Below, piece by piece: positions 33,630 through 44,825 of a DNA stretch of 64,000 bases; position 1 is the first letter of the stretch, and the number at the start of each line of letters is the position of its first letter. The DNA is from Suillus spraguei (taxonomy: Eukaryota; Basidiomycota; Agaricomycetes; Boletales; Suillaceae): contig JABCPU010000140.1 in the NCBI GenBank assembly GCA_016800925.1, forward strand, positions 1-64,000. Direction: 5' to 3'. Position numbers and translations under genes: made by a program. The notes below the pieces were generated by a model. It worked only from the letters and a program-made list of their open reading frames with translations. It was not told the DNA's origin and made no database searches.

Positions 33630-34642
33630 TATGGATTTGCCAAAGTAGACGGACGACCATTTTGCAGACGTAAACCAGAATACAGATTTGAAGGTTGTAC
33701 CTACTCTTATTAAATGGCAATTGTATCACCGTTGCGGACGCACATCCTCGACACAGCGAATGGGTTGGCAAGGGTGGATAGGTGGATATATCAGCCTTGA
33801 AGTTACCTGGGGTCTAACTGCATGAGTAACACGGTTTCAAGAAATCAGACAATACCTACGGAACGGGGTTGTCGTCGATAGTGCTGCCGTGGTCCGGTTC
33901 GGTCCGGTTCAGAGGGTCCTGGACGAGAACCAAGAACCGGACCACAGAGAACCATTCTCTGTGGTCCGGTTCGGTTTTTTTCTGGTCCGAACCCAAACTG
34001 AACCCAAAATTTTTCCGTAGTGGCTTGAGCAAGTGTTGGATGGTACCAGAGACAGTTGACGAGGAACAGGAACTTGGAAAAGCATTGATTGATGAAATAT
34101 TGACAAAGTAGTACATATTGGAAGTACAAGAGGCCCACTCACATCAGGAAAACCCTCCGATACAAACCTAGAGTAAGTGCAACAAATTTATCGAAAGTTA
34201 GACAAGTAATACAGTGCACCAGGGCCTTAACCATTATAATGCTTCATATGCCATCCGAATATTGCGTTAACAGGCTCAATTGTTTCCTAGGGCAAACACA
34301 GTGGCCACAACAACTATCTTGATTGAGATTACGCAATTACAAAATAAAATACATTCTCATATTTACGGGCAGCAGCTATCATGCAAAAGTAACGTTGCCA
34401 ATTTCAATATTAATGAGAGGGTAGTCAAATAACACTTGTACCACTAGTTGTTGGCTACGGAGGTTACCCTTATAATGCTCTGTCTGACTCTACATTATAA
34501 CGTGTCATAATTTCACCAATGGTAGGTGTTGGTCCTTATATAAAGTGTTGATAGCAAAAATTGAATTTCAGTGATGAGGCTACACAAGCTAAATTTCACT
34601 AAGTCCAACATTTCCTAATTGAACGAAAATTTCACGCCCTTT
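33630..34642. other. Intergenic, AT-rich, with one hairpin
   Basis: No gene is recognised. Short GGTCCGGTTCGG words and a strong hairpin lie at 33890-33990; the rest is AT-rich, with a TATATAAA at 34536 that could serve the EBP2 gene. An upstream exon of EBP2 could be hidden here. Confidence 0.4.
33934..33972. repeat. Perfect 18-bp inverted repeat (hairpin)
   Basis: Arms GAACCGGACCACAGAGAA (33934-33951) and its exact complement (33955-33972) are separated by CCA. Neighbouring GGTCCGGTTC words (33891-33910) add further partial arms. It is 305 bp past the protease stop; a terminator-like or small inverted-repeat element are both possible. Confidence 0.7.
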
Positions 34643-35888
34643 ATGCAAAGAGCTGTAAAACCTATCTTAAATATCTCTAACCCCACTGTGAGTCTACGCA
34701 GACACCCAGGCCGGCCATTTCAAAGACGCCCTCATTTCGAGGCAATGCCAAAGCTAATGGAACTTCTTGGAGAAGATGGTTTCGACGATTTCGACGAGGG
34801 CTCAGCCAGTGACAGTGAGGAAGAGGGTGAGGAGATTGAAAACGAAGAAAATCTTGAGGATGAAAGCGAAGCCGATTCAGATAGTTCAGAACATGAAGAA
34901 GAGGTGGTGGCGCTTGATGATCTCGAAGACGGTCATATTGATGAAGATGTGGTCCCAAAACAAAAAGTCGAAATTGACAATACTGTATGTATCCATCCAT
35001 TGATTGAGCGACATGCGAAGCTTATGACCTTCCATTACAGGTTGCTCTTCGTCGTATAAGGGAGGCAATTCGGCTCGACCCATCATTACCATGGACAGAA
35101 ACCCTCGTTATATCGTGTCCTCAAGTAATAGAGGTCGACGTAGATGATGACCTTAATCGCGAGCTTGCATTGTCTGTCCACTTTTCATTTGTCCTCGTTG
35201 ATAAGAGCTCATTTTACATATAGCTATAAACAAGCGCTCCATGCTGCCAATACTGCCCGCACACTTGCTGCCTCTCATTCTCTGCCTTTTACGCGACCCT
35301 CGGATTATTTTGCAGAGATGGTCAAGTCCGACGCGCACATGGAACGTCTTCGTTCACGGTTACTCGATGAGCGTGCCGGGATCAAGAAGTCAGAAGAGAA
35401 GAGAAGGGAGAGGGAGGGGAAGAAGTTTGGAAAACAGGTGCAAATGGAGAAGCTCAAGGAAAGAGAACGTAGTAAAAAGGACATGGAGGAGCGACTTAAG
35501 GGGCTCAAAAGAAGTATGTCTTGATTTCTGCTGTGACAATCGACTCACTAATGTCCTCGTAGAACGCAAAGGTGCCCTGGAAAATGCTGAGGCCGATGGC
35601 GCAAATGGCGATGCATTCGATATCGCGGTCGAAGATGCCATTGCTGATAGGCCTGCTAAGCATGCCAAAGGTCCTGGCGGGAAGAAGATGGCGCGTAATG
35701 CACGCGATCAAAAATTCGGCTTTGGTGGTCAGGGCCGGAGGTCAAAACAAAACACCAAAGCCTCGACGGACAATTTTGATTCTGCACCAGGAAAAAGAGG
35801 ACATGGACCGAAGGCAGGACGAGGCGGTGCAGGAGGTAGTAAGAGGCCAGGAAAAAGTAAACGTGTCGCCTCTAGAAGTCGTAAATAA
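34643..35888 (+). CDS. EBP2: rRNA-processing protein EBP2
   Basis: Nucleolar factor needed for 27S pre-rRNA processing and 60S subunit assembly. Four exons (34643-34984, 35041-35171, 35224-35513, 35563-35888; 1089 nt) give 362 residues. An acidic N-terminal half (EDESEADSDSSEHEEE) leads to DVVPKQKVEIDNT, then the conserved core: LPW, ELAFYKQAL, LPFTRPSDYFAEMVKSDAHM and FGKQVQMEKLKER, and the basic tail ending KRPGKSKR. This order matches yeast Ebp2 block by block. The second donor is GTCTGT, slightly unusual. The start is uncertain: ATG 34643 is the first in frame, ATG 34746 (MPKLMELLGEDG) begins the first stretch that looks conserved, and an upstream exon is possible. It ends 60 bp from the convergent TPR-CHAT gene. 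Confidence 0.93.
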
Positions 35889-35948
35889 TACAGCGTATCT
35901 GATCAGCCTTTCAGCTGGTATGTACGTTTTCTCTAAGCATCTTTCTAG

Positions 35949-38900
35949 TCATGCCCCGATATGGACGAACACGATCCTTTGTTCCAGTGGAACAATACTT
36001 TTATCCACTCTCTTTGCAGCTGTATTCAAAGCTATTGCTGCATGCTCAAAATCTAGTCCCTCCGGTGATTTTTCGAGAAGGGCTTCGTAAAACTTGGAGA
36101 CCATATTGACCACGACAGCGTCATTCACAGCCCACATGGTTCCAACAACTCCTCTAAAGCCGGCAAACTGCATCGCAGCGGCAAGATGCACAACTTCGTC
36201 TGGGGCTTTATGATCCCCAACGGCGGTGTGACACGCTGACAAGAATGCAAATTCTGAACACTGCAAGGAGTCGGATGGTGCGCGAACGATGTCCAAGAGC
36301 GTCAAAGGTCCGTCGCTCATTGCAAAGCATGACTTGAGAGGACGAATCACATCTTGCCTCCCATGGCAGGCAAGGTGAACCCATGGGCTTGAATGAATAG
36401 CACGAAGAGATTCTGAGCGTGTTGCGCTTTCGCCAGTCATTCGTGTCATTGGAATGGCAGGCGCCAAGATGCTTTGAAGCGAATCTAATTCTTCATCAAC
36501 GGTCCCGAGCTTTACAAAACCACCGGCGGGTGCTGCCTGACCTATCGCAAAAACCCGTGGCAGGGTCTTGTCGTTGAAAACGTGACGCGGTTTTCGGCAC
36601 CGCAGGAGAGCAGACAAGGTCGGTGTGTACGATGAAATATAGTGATTAAGCAAACCTTTCTCCCTTTTGCAGAACGGGCCTGCCGCATGGAGCGGGATGT
36701 TGTTGAAACGACCAGTGGGACACCACCATATCCTAGAACCTTTGAGAAGGTGAAGAGAGGATTCTAATCTTTTGACTACAGGAAGGACGACAGCATCCCA
36801 TATTTGACGTAATAACTGAGTAAGGTACCTTTCCGTTGAGCGTTCTCTACCCCAAATCGAGGGATTGGCAGCAAAATCCCTGAACTGGGAAGACAATCGA
36901 AGGATATCAGATGTGTTGATGTCGGTCAGGGGGATGTGGATTGGGTCGTGCTCGTGATGGATGATCACTGCATCACAAGAGTATTTGCTGGCATTGGCGA
37001 TGATTACTGGTCCATTATTTGCAGCTTCCTTAAGCTTAGAAAAGCTTGGTGTGAGAAGAAAGTCGCCGAACCCATCTACGAGGCGAATCTGATTTACCAC
37101 ACCGTCCCATTCCCGGAGGAGACATCGGTAATGCTGTAACCCCTCTTCAGTCACAGTACTACACGCTGCGTCTTCGAGAAGGGGGCTCAACCTTAGAAAC
37201 TCAGAAGCTAGTTGACGACCATGTTCACCGGCGCTCTGTAATTCATCCAGCGGCGTCTGGAAACGCGCGAGGTATGTCCATAAAAGACCTCGTCCGTGCT
37301 CCAGCATCTCCACGGCGAGCGTAACTAGCCCACGCCTGAGAGCACACGATGCGGCGTCCACAGCCAACGAGGCTGCGTGTTCACGCACTATGCGATGTCG
37401 TGATTCTATGGATGGCTTCGTTGTAACGTAGCGGTCGAACATGCTCAAAGCAATCTGGTGGGCATCTAGTGCTGACGAGTGCTTGTGTACCTCCGCTTCT
37501 TTAATCCATCGTAGCGCAACGCAGAATTTTAGCCGCGAGCCCCCGGATGTGTGAGTTGACGCCATTCTAAAGTACCGAAATGCTTCTTCTACGTGGTCTG
37601 TGGATTGCGGTGCCCTGGAGTAGGCATGAAGGTGGATACGGGAATACTCTTCCCAGATGTCGACAAGGGACGGGTGGCCAGGAGCGCACATACCGCGTGC
37701 CTCGTCAAGATGCTGGAATGCAGCTTGAAGCATAGCAGGATCACCTTCAAGCTCGTATTTGAGACCCTTTGCGTTCGCAAGCACCACGTGAGAGGACAAT
37801 CTGTATTCATTACCTCTTTCACGTAGTTCCAATGCAGAAGCAGCTAGCTCCAATGCCCTGTCCAGGTCCTTGACATCATTGCGGTACAGGAAACGCGTCG
37901 TAAGAGATGAAGCGAGATTGTGAAGTAATAACGGCCGACGATACCCTTCTGGGCTAAGCTGGAGCGCTTCAGAGTAGTACTCGATGGATTGGTTGAGACT
38001 ATGGGGGTCTCTCCGTTCGTTAAACAGTTTGCAAGCGACGTTGGCAATGTTATTTAATAAATCAACACGTTCTGGATGTGATAGCGGTCGCAGGCAAAGA
38101 GCCTCGCTGTAGCGAGCTACAGCTGCATCGAGGTCATCAGGATCCCCCTGAAACGCAAACCGGGACTGGAGGGCGTTCCCAAGCGAGCATAATGCGTCAG
38201 AGCGATGGGGATGAGACGGCGGCAAGATATGCAGTGCTTCATAGTGATTTTCGATGGCTGTTTCCAAATCCATTATGTCACCTGTGTGTTGAAAACGCTT
38301 ACGGAGAGTAGTCGCAAGGTTATCGAGCAATGTGGAGCGATCTGGATGGTTTTCGGGGCAGATTCCGAGCGCTTCGTGGAAGTGACCCAGGGAAATTTCA
38401 AGGTCTGCTAGGGATGCTTTGAGTTCGTAACGGGTCATGATTGCACTCGCGAGATTGCTGAGGGCACGAAGACGCCCTTTGTGACCTGCTGGACATAGTA
38501 CAATAACAGAACCATAGGTCTTGACGGCTTGGTCCAAGTCATCAGTACTCCCGAGCTTTTTGAAGCGAAAAAGCAGGCCGTTCGCAAGGTTATTGAGTAG
38601 GACAGAACGATTTTGGTCTTCGGAAGATATCTTATCAAGAGCTTCCATAGAGTAGGCGATGGATGATGTGAGATCTGGAGTACCACCTTCCTGTTGGTAG
38701 CGAAAGAAATGCGCAAGGGATAGATTCCCAAGCACAGAAGTGGGTGCGTTAGATGCATCGAAGCTGACTACAGACTCATACAGGTGGATAGCTTGGCTAA
38801 GGTCCCTGACGTTCCCCCAGTAGGAAAAGCGAGTGACCAGTGCATCGGCAAGGACAATCAGCCATTCTTTGTGTGTAGGATCGGTTTGATCGGAGATGCA

Positions 38901-39371
38901 TGTGTAGTACTCAATTGCAAGATCAAGGTCTGCTTGACTCATGTGGAGCTCAAAGCGCTTCATGAGCATTTGAGCATGCTTGGCGTGCATGATGGGGACA
39001 TCAGGACTGTCTGGCGTTTGAAGGTTAATGGCCGCACGGTGACAATCAATGGCAACGTCCAAGTCAGCAGTATCACCGACGAGATCGAGACGCCGAGAGA
39101 GTGCAGTGACCAGCTTCAAAAGTTGGTCGCTTCTGCTGCATTGGGAATCAAGGACATCTTCAGTGAGGGCTGTACTGTAATAACCAATAGCTAGCTGGAG
39201 GGCTTGCAGATCACCCTGATCTTCAAACAGAGCATACAGCTCGTCTCCAGTGGCGGTATAATCTCGAATAGGCTGACGAGACATTGTTATCAGTTTCAGG
39301 CCCCCAGTTACATAACTTTGATCACATCCACTCACATCATCTTGGGTGTCTGCCATCTCAGTGATGGTCAT
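35949..39371 (-). CDS. TPR-CHAT protein (caspase-like protease domain)
   Basis: A single exon encodes 1140 residues. From about residue 45 to 560 there are roughly ten tetratricopeptide-like repeats of 45-50 residues, each with a GDxxDLDxAI...L.P..HP(D/E)R..LLNNLA..L..RF pattern. A helical spacer follows, then a CHAT domain (about 800-1140), the caspase-like peptidase fold of clan CD. The catalytic dyad is visible: His1003 in HLACHG and Cys1047 in FLSACHTA, with conserved GFRGVVGTMWAVND after it. In Agaricomycetes this architecture forms large families. Roles in recognition or regulated proteolysis are inferred from metacaspase and separase relatives, and the substrate is unknown. No NACHT or other NTPase is fused. 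It converges on EBP2 and is divergent from the Ser/Arg-rich gene. A later ATG (MADTQDD) six codons in is an alternative start. Confidence 0.9.
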   Translation of the reverse strand: MTITEMADTQDDVSGCDQSYVTGGLKLITMSRQPIRDYTATGDELYALFEDQGDLQALQLAIGYYSTALTEDVLDSQCSRSDQLLKLVTALSRRLDLVGDTADLDVAIDCHRAAINLQTPDSPDVPIMHAKHAQMLMKRFELHMSQADLDLAIEYYTCISDQTDPTHKEWLIVLADALVTRFSYWGNVRDLSQAIHLYESVVSFDASNAPTSVLGNLSLAHFFRYQQEGGTPDLTSSIAYSMEALDKISSEDQNRSVLLNNLANGLLFRFKKLGSTDDLDQAVKTYGSVIVLCPAGHKGRLRALSNLASAIMTRYELKASLADLEISLGHFHEALGICPENHPDRSTLLDNLATTLRKRFQHTGDIMDLETAIENHYEALHILPPSHPHRSDALCSLGNALQSRFAFQGDPDDLDAAVARYSEALCLRPLSHPERVDLLNNIANVACKLFNERRDPHSLNQSIEYYSEALQLSPEGYRRPLLLHNLASSLTTRFLYRNDVKDLDRALELAASALELRERGNEYRLSSHVVLANAKGLKYELEGDPAMLQAAFQHLDEARGMCAPGHPSLVDIWEEYSRIHLHAYSRAPQSTDHVEEAFRYFRMASTHTSGGSRLKFCVALRWIKEAEVHKHSSALDAHQIALSMFDRYVTTKPSIESRHRIVREHAASLAVDAASCALRRGLVTLAVEMLEHGRGLLWTYLARFQTPLDELQSAGEHGRQLASEFLRLSPLLEDAACSTVTEEGLQHYRCLLREWDGVVNQIRLVDGFGDFLLTPSFSKLKEAANNGPVIIANASKYSCDAVIIHHEHDPIHIPLTDINTSDILRLSSQFRDFAANPSIWGRERSTERYLTQLLRQIWDAVVLPVVKRLESSLHLLKGSRIWWCPTGRFNNIPLHAAGPFCKREKGLLNHYISSYTPTLSALLRCRKPRHVFNDKTLPRVFAIGQAAPAGGFVKLGTVDEELDSLQSILAPAIPMTRMTGESATRSESLRAIHSSPWVHLACHGRQDVIRPLKSCFAMSDGPLTLLDIVRAPSDSLQCSEFAFLSACHTAVGDHKAPDEVVHLAAAMQFAGFRGVVGTMWAVNDAVVVNMVSKFYEALLEKSPEGLDFEHAAIALNTAAKRVDKSIVPLEQRIVFVHIGA

Positions 39372-39887
39372 CAGCGAGGCTAACGTTGTTGATCATTCAT
39401 TCATACCGGCGGCTGTATAGACCTGAGTTTAGGGCGAGTAATATGACTTCTAACAGTAGTATTGAGTAGTCACCTGATTCATCTGAACTCGATAGATGCA
39501 AGGACTTTATCTATTAATAATCCTGCTGGCCTGCGCAGAATTATACGAAGTACCCGCATCTCTCTGCATAATATGACTCTTACTATGCACTGATGACTGG
39601 ATCTACTTCGTCTGTGACGATTCACAGCTAGCCTGGTGTGATCAGCTGAACCACCTTGGAGTTTTCAGCCACAACGGATCCGGGGCCGGCTCCCGTTAGT
39701 TCTGACTTAGACAGTATTAATATGACCCTGAAATTCCCACGACTGTTTCTCTTGGACCATCTGCTTTGTCGTCACTGTCCAAGGCATCGAGCTTCCCTTA
39801 TCACTGCTCGCTGTTTTACACGGCGAGGACGCTGTCAAATTTCTTTTATTTTCTCTTTGTGATTGATGATTAGCCTCTCAGGCTGTG
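39372..39887. promoter_or_regulatory. Divergent promoter region
   Basis: 516 bp between the starts of the minus-strand TPR-CHAT gene and the plus-strand Ser/Arg-rich gene. CT-rich TTTCTTTTATTTTCTCTTT lies 20-45 bp before the plus-strand ATG, as often seen near fungal start sites. No other element could be assigned. Confidence 0.4.
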
Positions 39888-42800
39888 ATGACGCCGCGCC
39901 CACTCATTTCTTCTTCGAGGCGTCCTTTGTCCGCCATTTTCCTGGGATCGTTACCACCCAAGGAGCAGATTACTCCTGACTTTCCTGAGCCTCCAGAAAG
40001 CCCAAGTGCAGTGTCAAGTTCATCTGGTCTTCCTTCACCACCTGCAACCAATTCAACGGGAAGCGGTTCAACAGGTGATAACAAGAGTGCAACCGCGGGC
40101 AGTTTACGCCAGCGACCTGCCTCGTATGCCAGCAGCGTAAACATGTCCCACCGTAACTATGACACATCCAGCACGCCCGCAAAATCTTCCAGAAATATTG
40201 ACGACGATGATGATGACGAAAACGATTATTCAAATGAAGAAGACGACACCGCTCGCCTTGACCGCAGTCATGCAGTGAAGAATCCGAACGAGAACCTCGT
40301 TGCTTTGCAACGAGTTAAAAGCCTTGCTGAGCGTAACCGCATGGTACGTGCTCCTTTGGTTCCTTGGCGCTCATTCTAATTGAAGCATGCCCTTGGTAAC
40401 TTGCACGTGTCTATGTTATTGTGAATCACAACAACTCTGACCTACTTTTTTCGCCTTGGCGACTTCCACGTTTTGAACATGCTATCTGATCTTGCTACCT
40501 TTGATTCTTCTTCTAAATACAGGCTTTGAACAAGCTTTCTTCCTTTTCCCGCCTAAGCAGTCCATCTCCTGCAAATTCCCGTACATCTCGATCCCCGCTT
40601 CCTCCCATTCATGCATCTTCCTCTTCATCTTCCTCTTCTGCAGCCTCCAGAATCTCCTCCCACTCCCACTCGCATTCTGCCCCTACGACGAGACAGTATG
40701 ATAGAGCACTTTCTGGTTCTGAAACAGAACGCGAAAGCCAGCGCGCTCCAACTCCCTCGTACTCTAGTTCGCATTCCAACTCTCGCTCGTATGGCTCTTC
40801 GTCTCCAGAACGTTCATCAACGCCTCCTCGAAGTACTGGTACAAGAGAACGCCGCACATCTACTCCCGCTTCACCCGTTAGATCTCGACAACCTTCTCCT
40901 ACTCCTTCGCATACTCCTCGGAAACGAGTATCTATCGCCAGTGCATTGTCTGTGCCTAGAGATGACGCATCTTACGATGTAACGAGCGCCGCGCTAGCTG
41001 CTGTAGCATCTTCACGACGGAGTCCAACAGGTACAGGTAGCGTTAACCGACGTTCGCGGCAACCACTTCCAAGGGAATTCAGAGATGGTGATCGAGTCCG
41101 TACTCTGGATGGCAGGGTAACACAATTTATTGTTGTTTCCTCGACTTCCACTGACTGAAAGACTTCACAGACTTCCATCGAGCCTATGACACCGCATTAC
41201 AACTCGCATCAGGATAGCTACACTTCTAATTCCAATACTTCTCACAGAACCTCATACGCAAATCCAAATCCTCAATACTCACCACGCAGCGCTCGTGTTA
41301 ACCGTTCATCAACCGTTCGCGAACTAACACGCCGTCACCAAACGCGTTGGCTGTCGGACGGTATGTCCAGCCTTCCAGATTCTAGTCGTAAACAAACACA
41401 GCGCGGTGGCAGCGCTGAAAGCATTCTGGGAGCTGGAGGGCGTCTGGTTGGTGAAGGCCTACGTGCTGCTGGCATAGGTATGCGGAATGGGACCCAGGCC
41501 AATGATGACGTCTTTGTGCACAGCAATGATTCGCAAGTGTCCTTGCGTCGCGCGCGGACGGCTGGCTCTAGCACCCGTCGAGCTGTCGAGTGGGAGGACG
41601 AAGATAGAGTGATGGATGACAGGAGTCGGGCAAGCGGCTCGAGTGGCGCGCGACTCAGTGAAGGTGCAGGTCCCTCCACAAGGCCACATCTATCGTCAGA
41701 TCCGAGCAGAGCATCATCCGCACTTCTGGTTGAACGAGATTCGAGAGGGGGACACACAGTCTCCTCAAGGCCAGCAACCTCGATGGCGGAGTTCTATCAT
41801 GGAGAGGATGGAAGTGCCGGAAAGGGCGCGGAATCTTTGCTCCGCTCCAGACGGCAATACTCGGGCATTGAGCGACAACCCTCGGGAGCATCGCCTGGTA
41901 TCCATCCACTTCCTCTTCAACAAGCACCAGCAGCACCAACACCACTAGACAGATCACGTAGCGGCACGCTCACTCGACGTCATACCACAATGACATCTCT
42001 TGGGAATGGGTCGGTCTCTGGTCCCCACAATCACCAACAAAGTGCGGAGCATACCAAGCTCATGCTAGAGTCTTTGACGATGTTCGAAAATATCTTGTCC
42101 CGTCTGCCAAATCAGTCTGCGTCTATGCCAGATCTGTTCCGCAGTGCAGAGACCATCGTTCTTGCTTCCGAGAAGTTGAATGCGTTGTTGAGAACGGGTA
42201 CAAATCGAGCGCTTGAAGAGCAGATTGACGCCGAGATGGATGATAAGATATCGGGCGAGATACCTACGGGTGAAATCTGGAGGAGGGTGGGAGGAGAGTA
42301 CCGTGAGAGCCTGCGTGTGAGCGATGAAATCGTCCGAACGATCACAGGATTTTTGCTTGGAGTCGGCAAAATTGTAAAGGAGGCATCCGCTGGTGCTTTG
42401 AATGATCCCGGACCACATCACTTGAGAAGCGGGCTTGGTGATGACGTTTCCCGCCGAACACCCGAAATAGATAGGAGCAGTAATACGAGTCGACAGGATG
42501 GAAGGAGGAGTGTGGAGTCAAGACGGAGTTGGGAGCCTTCTGCACCCACTGCTGACTTGTTTAGAAGGCTAAGTGGCCGCGGTGAAGGAGTTGTTGCACG
42601 TCCGCCTTCATCAAGGGACCATGATCCAGATCAGGATCAGCCTTCTTCGTCACGCAATTCCCTTCCTCTTCCGCTACCGCTGTCTGCCACGCGTAGGCTT
42701 TTCACACCGCGAGAACAGCGTGATCATCAAATGACGTCAAACGCACTCGCTTCTCATAATATCCCATCCGATATCGTTGACCTTTCCCTGGAGTATGAGC

Positions 42801-43447
42801 CTTCACCAACACCTGTCGCTCGGGGTGTACCTGCGGGCCGCCAAAAACCACTTCCATCTCTTACTACCCCCCCTCCTCTTCCCACCTTGCCTTCTGAATC
42901 GCTTATGGGCAGGTCGACGAGCAATTTACTAGATAAAAGCAATCATCGCAAACCATCTGCTACGTCTACCGCTACCATCCGAGGACTTCCCTTGCCGTCC
43001 GCTAATCCGACAACCGCTGTAACTACTCATACGGTATCCAACTCCCCTGAAAACTCAACTTTCCCTCTATCCCGTGTTGACTCCCAAGACTCCGTTCGTT
43101 CATCTGTAACCTTCTCGCGTCCTTCTGAAGTATCACTATCTGCGCTACAGCAACAGCACATACGAGACGAAGCACGCAGGAAGGTCATTACGACCTCTTC
43201 TAACACTGAAGAAGACGCGGACGTTCATCCGGCACCTTCACCTGCTCAAGTCCGTTCTCCGCTTTCCGGCTCAGAGACAGAGCGAGACACTCGTCGGCGG
43301 ACGCTTGGTGTACGGGCAGCCCGTATGTCATTGGACAACATTCGTGACGAAAGGGAAGGGGACAACGGGATTTCTCAGTCACGCACCGTCACTATGTTTT
43401 CGCAACGGCGGGAGAGGCGACGGACTGTGACTGAAGTATTTGCATAG
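39888..43447 (+). CDS. Large Ser/Arg-rich disordered protein, function unknown
   Basis: Three exons (39888-40343, 40523-41116, 41171-43447; 3327 nt) give 1108 residues. Introns are 179 and 54 bp. Most of the protein is low complexity: Ser/Pro/Arg-rich stretches with SSSSSSSSAA, RSRQPSPTP, SGSETERE and many (S/T)P sites, plus an acidic patch DDDDDDENDYSNEEDD (about residue 104). Two SGSETER(E/D) motifs, one in the first half and one near the C-terminus, are a notable internal repeat. One segment (about 645-760: LESLTMFENILSRLP...ASEKLNALL...GEIWRRVGGEYRESL...ITGFLLGVGK) is helical and likely folded. I do not recognise the family. The many S/T-P and basic sites suggest a phosphoregulated scaffold, which is inference only. 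ATG 39888 is the first in-frame start; no upstream exon is evident. Confidence 0.8.
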
Positions 43448-44379
43448 CGATTGTAGGGCCGTTGTGCCTTTGTTTCCTTGCCTCTTTACAAAGTAAGTCC
43501 AATTGATAACTGTTGACGAATACGCACTGATAACTGGAAAAGAACTCTGAGTTGTAGTTTACCTTTTTTCTTTTCTTTTTCGCTATTTGTGCATCATATC
43601 CCGGCACTCATATCCACTACATGGACTCTTTCGGCGAGCATTGACCGATTCCTCCCCTCATTAACTTTATTCTTGGCTCCATACTCTTGCCCTGGCCGGC
43701 TCTCCGATTGATTGATTTTTATCTGTTGTCTCTCCTCTCTTCTCACTGTTTGTTTATCTGGTCTTGTTATACAATGTGTCTTACACCGCAGGTAGGTTTT
43801 TATGCCTTTGGGTACGAGTATACCACGCACGAATATGATAAGTCCTCCGTCGAAATACTACTGGTATTCTTGAAGATTATCATAGAGCTTTCTAATTTCA
43901 TCCTGGTTGACCAACTGCATATTGTGAATAGGAAGATTCGAATACTACACTTCCAGTGACCAGCCCCTCTTGAGGCAAATCCTCGATAGTTGATAAAACT
44001 GAGTTTAAATTTGGATCAATCAACATGATGAATAAGTCCGTTTAGGAATATCAGAATCACGTGAGCTTTTGCTAACTTATTGGTAACATTGTCATATGCA
44101 ACCGACGGCGGAGTGCGCTAGAAAGTTGCCAGCTGCTGGGCAGCCTCGTCAGAGGCTCGTCCGTCCACCACTCCATGTTTATATTTATTATCTTCTGCTA
44201 CTGCCATCACTTGCTCTTTGTACTGCAATTCCAGCTTGCAATCAGGATGCGAGGTTCTTCGAAGATTCTGAATGCCTACTACTTCAATTGTTCCATGGAC
44301 TTTGGTTTTGTTGATATCACAACGAATGAACCCCTGGATGTCTCTCACATTGCCGCAGCCCCTTCCCCATGACTCTCGT
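43448..44379. other. Intergenic, 3' side of the Ser/Arg-rich gene
   Basis: Pyrimidine-rich stretches at 43559-43583 and 43730-43750. No gene or repeat is recognised; short open frames on both strands lack motifs. Confidence 0.4.
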
Positions 44380-44825
44380 CACACGAACGCATCAAAGTCT
44401 GCTGTTAACATTCTCCGTGATGGCCGCATATTAATAATGGACATCATACTCACGATCCTGGACCCTTCGGAACTCGATTTTGCCTACAATCGCGACCGGA
44501 TTTACAACCGTTCTAGGCAGGACAAGGAGAACTCTGCAGGGCAGGGCCAACAAGGGAAACTCGAGAAGACGTTCAATCACTTATTTGCAGACTCGCAGGG
44601 TCGAGCTCAGATACTGGACTGGTTCCGTCCCCATGTAATGGCTTATGTATCGGATACTGTCAGTAACGAGTGAAGGAGGCTCTCCATGGGACACTTGACT
44701 CCGTAACTCCAGAGTTTCTGTCGACATGGGACCTCAATTCAACCGTGCAAAATGTTGTTGTGCCGAAAGCACCTGTCCTACACCAAATCCTTCGTCGTCG
44801 ACGTCAGAACATAGACAATCAAGTA
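44380..44825 (+). pseudogene. Remnant of a DUF6589-type protein (N-terminal part)
   Basis: The frame reads NILRDGRILIMDIIL...LDPSELDFAYNR, then FADSQGRAQILDWFRPHVMAYVSDTVSNE, a break at a TGA (44671), and in another frame VTPEFLSTWDLNSTVQ and APVLHQILRRRRQN. This order is what I recall from the N-terminus of basidiomycete DUF6589 proteins, which often lie in transposon-rich DNA. The break looks like loss of two bases. The C-terminal part is absent, so it is a decayed fragment. Family assignment is from memory. Confidence 0.55.

Noticed and set aside
37589..38758. Short open frames on both strands inside the TPR-CHAT gene
   Set aside because: Antisense or out-of-frame shadows of an intact 1140-codon frame.
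40609..41957. Minus-strand and alternative-frame ORFs of 80-140 codons across the Ser/Arg-rich gene
   Set aside because: Shadows of a repetitive Ser/Arg-rich coding sequence; no independent motif.
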